Assembly: GCF_900114015.1 (NCBI RefSeq)
Contig: NZ_FORN01000010.1
Location: 62,001 to 126,000 of the forward strand
Direction: 5' to 3'
Source of the DNA: Caulobacter sp. UNC279MFTsu5.1
GTDB lineage: Bacteria > Pseudomonadota > Alphaproteobacteria > Caulobacterales > Caulobacteraceae
Length of the DNA: 64,000 nucleotides
Shown here: positions 45,573-54,340 of the stretch, piece by piece
Layout: every line of letters starts with the position of its first letter
How positions within the stretch are numbered: position 1 is the first letter of the stretch
Made by a program: the position numbers and the translations under genes
Notes under the pieces: generated by a model
The model's database searches: none
Told to the model about the DNA's origin: nothing
Seen by the model: only the letters and a program-made list of their open reading frames with translations

Positions 45573-47417
45573 CTAGTCTCCCGTACGCTGCTGCTTGATC
45601 TTGTCTTCGTAGTCGGCGCGAGCGGCGTTCACCCCCGGACGCGTCGAGACCTCCGGCACCGCCACGTCCCACCAGGCGCCGCCCTCGGTGGTCGGCATCG
45701 GGTCGGTGTCGATGACCACGACATAGGTCCGGTCGCTAGCCTTGGCCCGCTGCAGGGCGGCCTCGAGCTCGACGATCCCGCCCACCTTCTCCGACCGCGC
45801 GCCCAGGCTTCTGGCGTGGGCGGCGAAGTCGATGTCCGGCAGGGTCTGATGGACCGTGTCGGCCAGAAGATTGTTGAACGCCGCCCCGCCGGTCGCCGCT
45901 TGCAGGCGGTTGATGCAGCCGAAGCCCCTGTTGTCGAGAACGGTGACGATCAGCTTGGTCCCCAGCATCACCGAGGTGGCCAGTTCGGAATTGAGCATCA
46001 AGTAGCTGCCGTCGCCGACCATCACGTGGACCTCGCGGTCCGGCGCGGCCATCTTCACGCCCACGGCGCCGGCGATCTCGTAGCCCATGCACGAGAAGCC
46101 GTATTCGACGTGGTAGCCGCCGGGTCGACGGGTGCGCCACAGCTTGTGCAGCTCGCCCGGCAGGCCGCCGGCGGCGCAGACCACCACGCTGTCGTCGGAC
46201 GCGGCCCGCCACACCGCGCCCAGCACCTGGGCGTCGGTCGGCAGCGGGCGCGCATCGGCCTTAGTCGCATCGTCGAAGATGGCGTTCCAGCCGGCGACGC
46301 CGCCTGTGGCCCTGGCCGTCCAAGCGGCGGGCGCGCGCCAGCCGTCCAGCGCCCCGGCCAAGGCCTCGACCACAGCCAGGGCGTCGCCGATCACGCTGGT
46401 CGCGCCGTGCTTGTGGGCGTCGTACGGAGCGACATTGACCTGGACCAACTTGCGTTCCGGCGCGCCGAACAGGGCGCGCGAGCCGGTGGTGAAATCTTGC
46501 AGGCGCGTACCGACACCGATCACCAGATCGGCTTCCTCGGCCGCCGCCACGGCCGCCGTCGTGCCGGTGACGCCGATCGCGCCCAGGTTCATCGGGTGAT
46601 CCCAGACGAGGCTCCCCTTCCCGCCCTGTGTCTCGACCACCGGCAGGCCGGCGTCGGCGGCCAGCGCGGCCAGCGCGGGCTCGGCGCCGGCATAGAGCAC
46701 CCCGCCGCCGGCCACGACCAGCGGACGCCTGGCGGCCTTGATCAGCGAGACCAGGTCGGCCAGCTCGCGCGGATCGGGGCGTGGCGCGCGGATGCGCCAG
46801 ACCTTCCGAGCGAAGAAGCCTTCCGGATAGTCGAACGCCTCGGCCTGGACGTCCTGGCAGAAGGCCAGGGTCGCGGGACCGCAGGTCGCGGGGTCCAGCA
46901 TGGTCGCCAGGGCGCGCGGCAGGGCGTCGAGGATCTGTTCGGGCCGCGTGATGCGGTCGAAATAACGCGAGACGGGCTTGAAGCAGTCGTTGGCGCTGAT
47001 CGTCCCGTCGCCGAAATCCTCGATCTGCTGCAGCACCGGATCGGGCCGGCGGCTGGCGTAGACGTCGCCCGGCAAGAACAGCACCGGCAGGCGGTTGACG
47101 TGGGCCAGGGCGGCGGCGGTGACCATGTTGGTCGCGCCGGGGCCGATCGAAGTGGTGCAGACCATGGCCCGCCGGCGCCGCGACTGCTTGGCGAAGGCGA
47201 TGGCGGCGTGGGCCATGCCCTGTTCGTTGTGAGCCCGCCAGGTCGGCATCACGTCACGAACGCCGTGCAGCGCCTCGCCCAGGCCGGCGACATTGCCATG
47301 GCCGAAGATCGCCCAGACCCCGGCGAAATAGGGGACCTCCCCCTCCCCGGTCTCGACATATTGCGCCGAGAGCCAGCGGACGGTCGCCTGGGCGGCGGTG
47401 AGACGAACGACAGCCAT
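45573..47417 (-). CDS. iolD: 3D-(3,5/4)-trihydroxycyclohexane-1,2-dione hydrolase
   Basis: Thiamine-diphosphate enzyme of 614 aa that opens the cyclohexanedione ring to 5-deoxy-glucuronate. The three domains of the ThDP superfamily are recognisable. The N-terminal pyrimidine-binding part carries VPYFAGVWAIFGHGNVAGLGEAL and TTSIGPGATNM; the middle is a transhydrogenase-III-like domain. The C-terminal pyrophosphate domain has MVGDGSYLMLNSE...LDNRGFGCINRLQ, in which G-D-G and N bind Mg-ThDP. I chose the ATG at 47417, one base past the iolC stop; longer frames lack the conserved start MAVVRLTAAQA. Second in the iol operon. Confidence 0.97.
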   Translation of the reverse strand: MAVVRLTAAQATVRWLSAQYVETGEGEVPYFAGVWAIFGHGNVAGLGEALHGVRDVMPTWRAHNEQGMAHAAIAFAKQSRRRRAMVCTTSIGPGATNMVTAAALAHVNRLPVLFLPGDVYASRRPDPVLQQIEDFGDGTISANDCFKPVSRYFDRITRPEQILDALPRALATMLDPATCGPATLAFCQDVQAEAFDYPEGFFARKVWRIRAPRPDPRELADLVSLIKAARRPLVVAGGGVLYAGAEPALAALAADAGLPVVETQGGKGSLVWDHPMNLGAIGVTGTTAAVAAAEEADLVIGVGTRLQDFTTGSRALFGAPERKLVQVNVAPYDAHKHGATSVIGDALAVVEALAGALDGWRAPAAWTARATGGVAGWNAIFDDATKADARPLPTDAQVLGAVWRAASDDSVVVCAAGGLPGELHKLWRTRRPGGYHVEYGFSCMGYEIAGAVGVKMAAPDREVHVMVGDGSYLMLNSELATSVMLGTKLIVTVLDNRGFGCINRLQAATGGAAFNNLLADTVHQTLPDIDFAAHARSLGARSEKVGGIVELEAALQRAKASDRTYVVVIDTDPMPTTEGGAWWDVAVPEVSTRPGVNAARADYEDKIKQQRTGD

Positions 47418-47418
47418 G

Positions 47419-49347
47419 CTACGCGGCCTTCTCCGCGGCGCCGCGTAGGCGCCTCCAGGCGTCGACCAGCACCTTGAACTTGCCGACCAGGGCGGCGACC
47501 GCCGCCTCGTCGTCAATCCGGTTCGCCAGCCACTCGCGGGCGACATCGTAGAAGATGGTCCGTCCGACGGCGAAGCCCTTGACGATCGGGAACGGCGCGA
47601 CGACCTCGAACGACTCCAGAAGCTCGGCCTCCGGCGCCGACAGGCCCAGCAGCACCACGCCGCGGCATAAAGGATCGTTCTCGGTTATGGCGATCTCGAT
47701 CTCGCGCCAGGCGGCGGCGTCGGTCAGCGGCTCCAGCTTCCACCAGTCCGGGCGGACGCCCAGGGCGTAGAGCCGGCGAATGGCGCGGGCCACGGTTCCG
47801 CTGTCGCTCTCCAAGCCGGCAGGCAAGATCAGCTCCAGCAGCAGTTCGTGGCGCGTCTTCCGGCAGGCGTCGAACAGGCGCAGCAGCTGGCGCTCCTGGC
47901 GCTCGCGCAGCTCGATCTCGTCGTCGGGATGATAGAAGACCAGACACTTGACCACCTGGCCCGTCGGCCACTCGGTCAGCTCGGTGGCGACGTCGGCCGA
48001 ACTCTCGAACTCCAGCGGACGCGACTTGGGCAGCTCGATCGGGCGGGCGATCCAGTAGTCGTGGTCGGCGGCCTGCGCCAGGGCGTCGAAGCCGAAGCGG
48101 CCGTCCAGCAGCAGGCCGAAGCGCGCCTCGTCGCGACCGGCCGCCTGCTGCACCGCGCGCAGGGCCAGGGTCTTGAAGTGCGGAATCCGCCCAGGATCGC
48201 CGCCGGTCTCGGCGATGAGGTCCAGGAATTGGCTGCGATGGTCGACGGCCAGGACGGTCAGGTCGTCGTAGACGCGCTCCCGGGTCGTGGCCCAGTGGAT
48301 GTGCTCCAGCTCGGCGTCCTCGCGCAGTCGGAACGGACGTTCCCGTTCGCCGAGGAAGGCCTCCAGCTCCACCCACGTCGGCATGGCCGGCGTGCAGCCG
48401 TGGCGCGAGACGACGATCGCCCCGCAGGCGTTGCCCCATTCGCAGCAGGTCTCGACGCGCTCGTGACGCAGCCAGCCGCGCAGGAAGCCGGCCATGAAGG
48501 CGTCGCCCGCCCCCAGTACGTTGAAGACCTCGACCTTGAAGCCCCGGGCGCTGACGCCCTGGTCCAAGCTGTCGGGGATCGCGTCCGGGAAGGCCACGCA
48601 GCCGTCGGGACCGCGCTTGCAGACCAGCAGGGCGCCGCTGCGCTGACGGATCGCCCGCAAGGCCGCGAGGGTGTCGGTCGAGCCGCCCAGGATGTGGATC
48701 TCCTCCTCGGTGCCGACGATCAGGTCGCAGAGAGTCAGGACCTCCTGCAGCTTCGCGGTGACCTGTTGGTTGGCGACGAAACGGTTCTCGCCGGCGTCCT
48801 TGCCGGTCAGGCCCCACAGCACCGGACGATAGTCGATGTCGAAGGCCACGCGGCCGCCGGCCTTCTTCACCGCGCGGGCGGCCTTCAGGCTGGTCTCGTA
48901 GACGTTCGGCTGCGACAGGTGGGTGCCGTTGATCAGCACCGCCCCCGCCTGGGCGAACCAGGCCTCGTCGACGTCCGACGGCTGCAGCGCCATGTCGGCG
49001 CAGTTCTCGCGATAGAAGATCAGCGGGAAGTTCACCCGGTCGCGGATGCCCAGGATCACCAGGGCCGTCAGGCGGTCGGGGTCGGACAGCACGCCGGCCA
49101 CGTCGACGCCCTCGCGGGCCAGCTGTTCGCGGATGAAGCGGCCCATGTGGTCGGCCCCGACGCGGGTCAGCAGGCCTGTCTTCAGGCCCAGGCGCGCGCC
49201 GCCAGCGGCGGTGTTGGTCGGACTGCCGCCCAGATATTTGGCGAAGGAGGCCATGTCCTCCAGGCGGCCGCCCACCTGCTGGCCATAGAGGTCGACGCTG
49301 GAGCGGCCCACGGCGATCAGATCAAGGGTCTTGGAGTCCTGCGCCAT
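47419..49347 (-). CDS. iolC: 5-dehydro-2-deoxygluconokinase fused to a DUF2090 aldolase-like domain
   Basis: Two-domain protein of 642 aa, about twice the length of Bacillus IolC. The N-terminal ~325 residues are a PfkB-type kinase (KYLGGSPTNTAAGGARLGLKTGLLTRVG, then GFKVEVFNVLGAGDAFMAGFLRG with the catalytic Asp of GAGD) that phosphorylates 2-deoxy-5-keto-gluconate. The C-terminal ~300 residues are a DUF2090 domain (LTVLAVDHRSQFLDLI, GLLLDGRFG, DWWKLEPL, RGVVLLGL), which resembles class-I aldolase barrels. No separate iolJ lies in the window, so the fused domain may do the aldolase step; this is inference. First gene of the iol operon, with an operator match at 49392-49405 upstream. Confidence 0.95.
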   Translation of the reverse strand: MAQDSKTLDLIAVGRSSVDLYGQQVGGRLEDMASFAKYLGGSPTNTAAGGARLGLKTGLLTRVGADHMGRFIREQLAREGVDVAGVLSDPDRLTALVILGIRDRVNFPLIFYRENCADMALQPSDVDEAWFAQAGAVLINGTHLSQPNVYETSLKAARAVKKAGGRVAFDIDYRPVLWGLTGKDAGENRFVANQQVTAKLQEVLTLCDLIVGTEEEIHILGGSTDTLAALRAIRQRSGALLVCKRGPDGCVAFPDAIPDSLDQGVSARGFKVEVFNVLGAGDAFMAGFLRGWLRHERVETCCEWGNACGAIVVSRHGCTPAMPTWVELEAFLGERERPFRLREDAELEHIHWATTRERVYDDLTVLAVDHRSQFLDLIAETGGDPGRIPHFKTLALRAVQQAAGRDEARFGLLLDGRFGFDALAQAADHDYWIARPIELPKSRPLEFESSADVATELTEWPTGQVVKCLVFYHPDDEIELRERQERQLLRLFDACRKTRHELLLELILPAGLESDSGTVARAIRRLYALGVRPDWWKLEPLTDAAAWREIEIAITENDPLCRGVVLLGLSAPEAELLESFEVVAPFPIVKGFAVGRTIFYDVAREWLANRIDDEAAVAALVGKFKVLVDAWRRLRGAAEKAA

Positions 49348-49391
49348 ACGGGTTCCACGTCACTCTATGGCCGGCTGCCAACCGACGATGT

Positions 49392-49405
49392 GAAACGCAT
49401 ATTCC
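49392..49405. promoter_or_regulatory. Probable IolR operator upstream of iolC
   Basis: GAAACGCATATTCC fits the GGAA-N6-TTCC pattern at seven of eight defined bases and lies 45-58 bp before the iolC ATG. A weaker neighbour, GCAATATCCATTTC at 49421-49434, matches six of eight. Inverted GGAA/TTCC sites of this spacing are known IolR targets in alphaproteobacteria. Confidence 0.5.
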
Positions 49406-49461
49406 AACATCAGAGCGCTCGCAATATCCATTTCATTCCTGCCCGAAGCGGAACAGATGGT

Positions 49462-50334
49462 TCAGCCGTCGTGGTCCTTGGCCTTCTTTCGGCTGGCCGT
49501 GAAGGCGAAGCCGATCACCAGGGCCTGGGCCAGACAGATCGAGGCGGCCAGCGAGCGGAAGGTCCTCACCTCCGACTCGCGCACGTGCAAAACCAGGCTG
49601 GCCGACTTGGCGATCGGGCTGACCAGGCTGTCGCTGATCGACAGGATCTTGGCCCCGCGCTGCCCGGCCATCTCGACAGCCTGGACGGTCTCTTCCGCAT
49701 AGGGATGATAGCTGACCGCGACCAGCAGGTCCCTGGGACCGATGGTCTGGACCTGCTGCTTGGTCAGGCCGGCCACGCCGTCGATGAACAGCGTGCGCTT
49801 GTTCAGTTGCTGCAGCGAGTAGGCCAGGTACGAGGCGACCGGGAACGAGCGGCGGAAACCGACCACATAGACCGTCTCGGCCTTGTCGATCAGCGCTACC
49901 GCCTTGGCCATGTCGGCCTCGCTGACCGTCTGGTTGAGGTTCTGCAGAGCCAGGGTGTTACCTTCGACGAACTCGGACAGCACGTCGGCCCCGCCCTCGG
50001 GCTTCCTGGCGACCGCCTCGTTGAAGTGGCGCACGCGCTCGCCGTAACCCAGGCCGGCGTGACCCGACAGCAGGCCGTCACGGAACAGCCGCTGCATCTG
50101 GCTGGCGCCCGGATAGCCGAAGGTCTTGGCGAACCGGACGATGGCCGAGGGCTGCACCCCGCAACGCTCGGAAATCACCGCCAGGGTCTCCAGCGCCATT
50201 TCGTTGGGCTCGTCCAGCACGTAGCGCGCGATCTGCTGCAGCCGCTTGCTGAGCGAGTCGTAGCGATCGAGGATCGCCGTCCTCAACTCATCGGCGCTGG
50301 CCGGCGCGTTCGCCGCCATGGTCTCTTCGGTCAT
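49462..50334 (-). CDS. iolR: RpiR-family regulator of inositol catabolism
   Basis: Transcription regulator of 290 aa. An N-terminal RpiR helix-turn-helix (RLQQIARYVLDEPNEMALETLAVISER, GVQPSAIVRFAKTFGYPGASQMQRLFRD) is followed by a SIS sugar-phosphate-binding domain at about residues 130-270 (VYVVGFRRSFPVASYLAY, DLLVAVSYHPYAEETVQ, ILSISDSLVSPIAKSA). In alphaproteobacteria such proteins repress iol genes and respond to an inositol breakdown intermediate. It lies immediately upstream of iolC, on the same strand, and is divergent from idhA. Two GGAA-N6-TTCC-type sites stand in the idhA-iolR interval, one 30-43 bp before its own start, suggesting autoregulation. Confidence 0.95.
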   Translation of the reverse strand: MTEETMAANAPASADELRTAILDRYDSLSKRLQQIARYVLDEPNEMALETLAVISERCGVQPSAIVRFAKTFGYPGASQMQRLFRDGLLSGHAGLGYGERVRHFNEAVARKPEGGADVLSEFVEGNTLALQNLNQTVSEADMAKAVALIDKAETVYVVGFRRSFPVASYLAYSLQQLNKRTLFIDGVAGLTKQQVQTIGPRDLLVAVSYHPYAEETVQAVEMAGQRGAKILSISDSLVSPIAKSASLVLHVRESEVRTFRSLAASICLAQALVIGFAFTASRKKAKDHDG

Positions 50335-50363
50335 CTGAGCCCCGGTACAGTTGGTCCAATTTT

Positions 50364-50377
50364 AGAATATCCGTTCC
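50364..50377. promoter_or_regulatory. Probable IolR operator, iolR-proximal
   Basis: AGAATATCCGTTCC matches GGAA-N6-TTCC at seven of eight defined bases and shares its centre (TnTCCG) with the exact site at 50432-50445. It lies 30 bp upstream of the iolR ATG and could give autorepression. Confidence 0.55.
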
Positions 50378-50431
50378 GCACGCAAACACCAAGCCTGGCT
50401 CGCGACCCAAAATTCTACTTTATTTGTAGAG

Positions 50432-50445
50432 GGAATTTCCGTTCC
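50432..50445. promoter_or_regulatory. Probable IolR operator, idhA-proximal
   Basis: GGAATTTCCGTTCC is an exact GGAA-N6-TTCC match in the AT-rich part of the divergent idhA/iolR promoter region, about 180 bp before the chosen idhA start. Confidence 0.65.
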
Positions 50446-50500
50446 AAGATACAGGAGGTCGAAATCCCGGCCGCATCATGAGCCGGACGAGGGAGCGGAG

Positions 50501-50608
50501 ATGATCGAGGCGGCGCGACGAACGGTGATCGAGCGGGATCGTCCCGCCCTTGCCGTCGTGGGCCGCGAAGGCCGCGCTTCGCCCCCCTCCCCGCGCCCGC
50601 TTCCATGA
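50501..50608 (+). CDS. Short ORF in the idhA leader
   Basis: A 35-codon frame (starting MIEAARRTVIERDRPAL) with GGAGCGG before its ATG, ending five bases before the first in-frame ATG of the idhA frame. It shows no family similarity that I recognise and its proline-rich end suggests little structure. It may be an upstream ORF that couples translation to idhA, or chance. Confidence 0.2.
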   Translation: MIEAARRTVIERDRPALAVVGREGRASPPSPRPLP

Positions 50609-50624
50609 GACTATGAAGGTTCCC

Positions 50625-51611
50625 ATGCACGACATCGCCATTCTGGGCGCGGGCCGCATCGGCCGCATCCACGCCAGGAACGTCGCCGGCCAGCCGGGCC
50701 TGCGGCTGAAATACGTGGTCGATCCGATCGCCGCGGCCGCCGACGGCCTGGCCGCCGAGACCGGCGCGACCGTCGCCGACCTCGAGACTGTCCTGAACGA
50801 TCCGTCGGTGGCCGGCGTCATCGTCGCCAGCTCGACCGACACCCATCTCGACTACAGCCTGAAGGCCGTCGCGGCCGGCAAGGCGGTCTTCTGCGAAAAG
50901 CCGATCGACCAGGACCTGACCCGCGCCCGCTCGGCCGCCAGCGAACTGGGCGGCCACGGCGTGAAGCTGTTCCTGGGCTTCAACCGCCGCTTCGACCCCA
51001 ACTTCCAGGGCCTGAAGGCGCGCCTGTCCGCCGGCGTGGTCGGCGCCCTGGAGACTGTGCACATCACCAGCCACGACCCGGCCCCGCCGCCGGTCGCTTA
51101 CGTCAAGGTGTCGGGCGGCCTGTTCAAGGACATGGCCATCCACGACTTCGACATGGCCCGCTGGCTGCTGGACGAGCCGGTCACCGAGGTCTTTGCCGCC
51201 GCCAGCTGCCTGGTCGATCCGGCGATCGGCGAGGCCGGCGACGTCGACACGGCCAAGATCCTGCTGCGCACCGCCTCGGGCAAGCTCTGCGTCATCAGCA
51301 ACAGCCGCCGCAGCGGCTATGGCTATGACCAGCGCATCGAGGCGTTCGGATCCAAGGGCCTGGTTCGCGCCGAGAACGTCATGGAAAGCACCGTCTCGGT
51401 CTGGGGCGAGGCCGGCGCGGCCAGCGACGCGTTTCAGAACTTCTTCCTCGACCGCTACGCCGAAGCCTATCGCCGCGAGATGGCCCATTTCGCGCAGATC
51501 ATTCGCGGCGAGGCCCTTCCCTCGGTCGGCTATGTCGACGGAGTCGAGGCCCTGGCCCTGGCCGAGGCGGCCGGACACTCGGCCAGGATGGGCCAGGTCG
51601 TGAAGCTGTAG
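50625..51611 (+). CDS. idhA: Myo-inositol 2-dehydrogenase
   Basis: NAD-dependent oxidoreductase of the GFO/IDH/MocA family, 328 aa; also named iolG. It oxidises myo-inositol to 2-keto-myo-inositol, the entry step of the pathway. The Rossmann motif IAILGAGRIGRIHARNV opens the protein. CEKPIDQDL carries the conserved E-K-P at about residue 92, and GGLFKDMAIHDFDMARWLL holds the catalytic D-x3-H pattern. I chose the ATG at 50625 because GAAGG lies six bases upstream; an ATG at 50613 in the same frame is possible. It is divergent from iolR across a region with two operator sites and is followed by the inositol importer genes, all on the plus strand. Confidence 0.95.
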   Translation: MHDIAILGAGRIGRIHARNVAGQPGLRLKYVVDPIAAAADGLAAETGATVADLETVLNDPSVAGVIVASSTDTHLDYSLKAVAAGKAVFCEKPIDQDLTRARSAASELGGHGVKLFLGFNRRFDPNFQGLKARLSAGVVGALETVHITSHDPAPPPVAYVKVSGGLFKDMAIHDFDMARWLLDEPVTEVFAAASCLVDPAIGEAGDVDTAKILLRTASGKLCVISNSRRSGYGYDQRIEAFGSKGLVRAENVMESTVSVWGEAGAASDAFQNFFLDRYAEAYRREMAHFAQIIRGEALPSVGYVDGVEALALAEAAGHSARMGQVVKL

Positions 51612-51626
51612 CGGCGCGAAGAGAAC

Positions 51627-51650
51627 GGCGCCTCTGGGAGAAGAGACGCC
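51627..51650 (+). terminator. Hairpin between idhA and ibpA
   Basis: GGCGCCTCT and AGAGACGCC form a 9-bp stem with one mismatch around a 6-nt loop, 15 bp after the idhA stop. No T-run follows. It may separate idhA transcription from the ibpA promoter, which has its own operator. Confidence 0.35.
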
Positions 51651-51705
51651 GTGGCTCCGCCGCTACGGCAAAAATGAAACACGACTTCTCCGATGTTATT
51701 GACAT

Positions 51706-51719
51706 GGAATTTACATTCC
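51706..51719. promoter_or_regulatory. Probable IolR operator upstream of ibpA
   Basis: GGAATTTACATTCC is an exact GGAA-N6-TTCC match, 71-84 bp before the ibpA ATG, directly after a possible -35 element (TTGACA at 51699-51704). The position fits repression of the inositol importer operon. Confidence 0.65.
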
Positions 51720-51789
51720 ATTCTTGTGTCAAAGAAAAACCGGGCGATGCTTCTCGCCCCATAATCGTGTCATTAGAGCGAGAAACGCC

Positions 51790-52773
51790 ATGAACCGCAC
51801 CCCGACATCGCGCCGGCGCGTCCTGGGCCTGGCGGCCGGACTGGGGTTGGCGACGGCGGCGGGCGGCCTGCTCGGCGGCTGCGCGCGCGGCGGCCGGAAC
51901 GCTTCCGAGGTCGTGGTCAGCTTCAACGACCTCTCCCAGCCCTTCTTCGTGGCCATGCGCCGCGAACTCGAGGACGAAGCCGCCAAGCTGGGCGTCAAGG
52001 TCCAGGTGATGGACGCCCAGAACAACTCCGCCAAGCAGATCGCCGACCTCGAGGCCGCCGCGGTGCAGGGCGCCAAGGTGGTGATCGTCGCCCCGACCGA
52101 CTCCAAGGCCCTGGCCACCGCGGCCGACGAGTTGGCCGAACAGGGCGTGGCGGTGATTTCGGTCGACCGCAACATCGCCGGCGCCAAGACGCCCGTGCCG
52201 CATGTGGGCGCCGACAACGTCGCCGGCGGCCGCGCCATGGCCGACTGGGTGGTCAAGGCCTATCCGAACGGCGCGCGCGTCGTGGTGATCACCAACGACC
52301 CGGGCAGCTCCAGCTCGATCGAGCGGGTCAAGGGCGTGCACGAAGGCCTCGCGGCCGGCGGCCCGGCGTTCAGGATCGTCGCCGAGCAGACCGCCAACTC
52401 CAAGCGCGACCAGGCCCTGACCGTCACCCAGAACGTGTTGACCTCGATGCACGACACCCCGCCCGACGCAATCCTGTGCCTGAACGACGACATGGCCATG
52501 GGCGCCCTGGAGGCGGTGCGCGCCGCCGGCTTTACGCCCGACAAGATCAAGGTGCTGGGCTTCGACGCCATCCCCGAGGCCCTGGCCCGGATCAAGGCCG
52601 GCGAGATGGTCGCCTCGGTCGAACAGAACCCCGGCAAGCAGATCCGCACCGCGCTGCGCCAGGCCGTGGACAAGATCAAGACCGGCGCGGCGCCCAAGAG
52701 CGTCAGCCTGACTCCGGTGCTGATCACCCGCGCCAACCTGGCCGAGGCCTCGCGCATCTCGGAAATGAAGTAG
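51790..52773 (+). CDS. ibpA: Inositol ABC transporter, substrate-binding lipoprotein
   Basis: Periplasmic-binding protein of the ribose/galactose (CUT2) type, 327 aa. The start holds a twin-arginine-like SRRRVLG motif, a hydrophobic stretch and a lipobox-like LLGGC, so it is probably exported and lipid-anchored. The binding fold follows: VVVSFNDLSQPFFVAMRREL, VIVAPTDSKAL, ISVDRNIAG, CLNDDMAMGALEAV, and VLGFDAIPEALARI. In Caulobacter crescentus the homologous IbpA binds myo-inositol. The start at 51790 skips an N-terminal extension before the signal. It is first in a run ibpA-iatA-iatP-GH92, with an exact operator match upstream. Confidence 0.93.
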   Translation: MNRTPTSRRRVLGLAAGLGLATAAGGLLGGCARGGRNASEVVVSFNDLSQPFFVAMRRELEDEAAKLGVKVQVMDAQNNSAKQIADLEAAAVQGAKVVIVAPTDSKALATAADELAEQGVAVISVDRNIAGAKTPVPHVGADNVAGGRAMADWVVKAYPNGARVVVITNDPGSSSSIERVKGVHEGLAAGGPAFRIVAEQTANSKRDQALTVTQNVLTSMHDTPPDAILCLNDDMAMGALEAVRAAGFTPDKIKVLGFDAIPEALARIKAGEMVASVEQNPGKQIRTALRQAVDKIKTGAAPKSVSLTPVLITRANLAEASRISEMK

Positions 52774-52792
52774 CCCGGCGGCGGATGGTGTG

Positions 52793-54340
52793 ATGACGCT
52801 TCTGGACGTCAGCCAGGTCAGCAAGAGCTTTCCCGGCGTACGCGCCCTCGACCGGGTCCGGCTCGAGGTCGGGCGCGGCGAGGTCCACGCCCTGCTGGGC
52901 GAGAACGGCGCGGGCAAGTCGACCCTGATCAAGATCCTGTCGGCGGCCCACGCGGCCGACGAAGGCGCCGTGACCTTCGACGGCCGGCCGCTGGATCCGC
53001 GGGACTCGCCCCTGCGCCGACAGCAGTTGGGCATCGCGACGATCTACCAGGAATTCAACCTCTTCCCCGAACTCAGCGTCGCCGAAAACATCTTTCTCGG
53101 CCGCGAGCCGAAACGCCTGGGCCTGATCGACTGGCGCCGCCTGCGCGCCGACGCGGCGAGCTTGCTGGGCGACCTGGGCCTGCCGCTGGATTCCGACGCG
53201 CCGGTCAGCCGCCTGACCGTGGCCGAACAGCAGATGGTCGAGATCGCCAAGGCGATGACGCTGAACGCCCGGCTGATCATCATGGACGAGCCGACCGCCG
53301 CCCTCAGCAGCCGCGAGGTCGACCGCCTGCACGCCATCATCGCCGACCTCAAGGCGCGCGGCGTCAGCGTCATCTATGTCTCGCACCGCCTGGCCGAGGT
53401 GAAGGCCATGTGCGACCGCTACACGGTGATGCGCGACGGCCGCTGGGTGGCCAGCGGCGACGTCGCCGACGTCGAGGTCGACGACATGGTCCGGCTGATG
53501 GTCGGCCGTTCCGTCGAGTTCGTCCGCCGGACGCGTTCGGGCCCGCCCGGTCCCGTCGTCCTGAAGGTCGAGACGGTGACGCCGAAACGCCCGCGCCTGG
53601 CGGCGCCGGGCTATCTGAAGAACGTTTCGCTGGAGGTGCGCTCCGGCGAGATCGTCGGACTTGCCGGCCTGGTCGGCGCCGGCCGCACGGACTTGGCCCG
53701 GCTGATCTTCGGCGCCGACGCGATCGCCGCCGGCTCGATCCGGCTGGACGACAAGCCCTTGAAACTGAAATCGCCGCGCGACGCGATCCGGGCCGGCGTC
53801 ATGATGGTGCCCGAGGACCGCAAGCAGCAGGGCTGCTTTCTGGACCATTCCATTCGCCGCAATCTGAGCCTGCCCAGCCTGAAGCCGCTGAGCCGCCTGG
53901 GCCAGTGGATCGACGAACGCGCCGAGCGCGACCTGGTCGAGACCTATCGCAAAAAGCTGCGCGTCAAGATGGCCAGCCAGGAGACCCCGATCGGCAAGCT
54001 GTCCGGCGGCAACCAGCAGAAGGTGCTGCTGGGCCGCTCCATGGCCCTGGCCCCGCGCGTGCTGATCGTCGATGAGCCCACGCGCGGCATCGACATCGGC
54101 GCCAAGGCCGAGGTCCACCAGGTATTGTCCGACCTGGCCGCCCAGGGCGTGGCGATTCTGGTCATCTCCTCGGAACTGGCCGAGGTCATGGCCGTCAGCG
54201 ACCGCATCGTCGTCTTCCGCGAGGGGGCGGTCGTCGCCGACCTCGACGGCGAGACGGCCACCGAAGAGGGCCTGATGGCCTATATGGCGACCGGCGTCGG
54301 CCGGACTTCGCCGCCAGGAATGGAACACCGTCCCCAATGA
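52793..54340 (+). CDS. iatA: Inositol ABC transporter, ATP-binding protein
   Basis: CUT2-type ATPase of 515 aa made of two fused nucleotide-binding halves. The first half has an intact Walker A (GENGAGKST), a signature LTVAEQQMVEIAKA and Walker B LIIMDEPTA. The second half has the degenerate Walker A (GLVGAGRTDL) usual for RbsA-like proteins but a good signature (LSGGNQQKVLLGR) and LIVDEPTRGIDIG. It energises uptake of myo-inositol through IatP. The ATG at 52793 follows ibpA by 19 bp; a GTG one codon earlier is possible. Its stop overlaps the iatP ATG (ATGA), so the products are made in coupled amounts. Confidence 0.95.
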   Translation: MTLLDVSQVSKSFPGVRALDRVRLEVGRGEVHALLGENGAGKSTLIKILSAAHAADEGAVTFDGRPLDPRDSPLRRQQLGIATIYQEFNLFPELSVAENIFLGREPKRLGLIDWRRLRADAASLLGDLGLPLDSDAPVSRLTVAEQQMVEIAKAMTLNARLIIMDEPTAALSSREVDRLHAIIADLKARGVSVIYVSHRLAEVKAMCDRYTVMRDGRWVASGDVADVEVDDMVRLMVGRSVEFVRRTRSGPPGPVVLKVETVTPKRPRLAAPGYLKNVSLEVRSGEIVGLAGLVGAGRTDLARLIFGADAIAAGSIRLDDKPLKLKSPRDAIRAGVMMVPEDRKQQGCFLDHSIRRNLSLPSLKPLSRLGQWIDERAERDLVETYRKKLRVKMASQETPIGKLSGGNQQKVLLGRSMALAPRVLIVDEPTRGIDIGAKAEVHQVLSDLAAQGVAILVISSELAEVMAVSDRIVVFREGAVVADLDGETATEEGLMAYMATGVGRTSPPGMEHRPQ

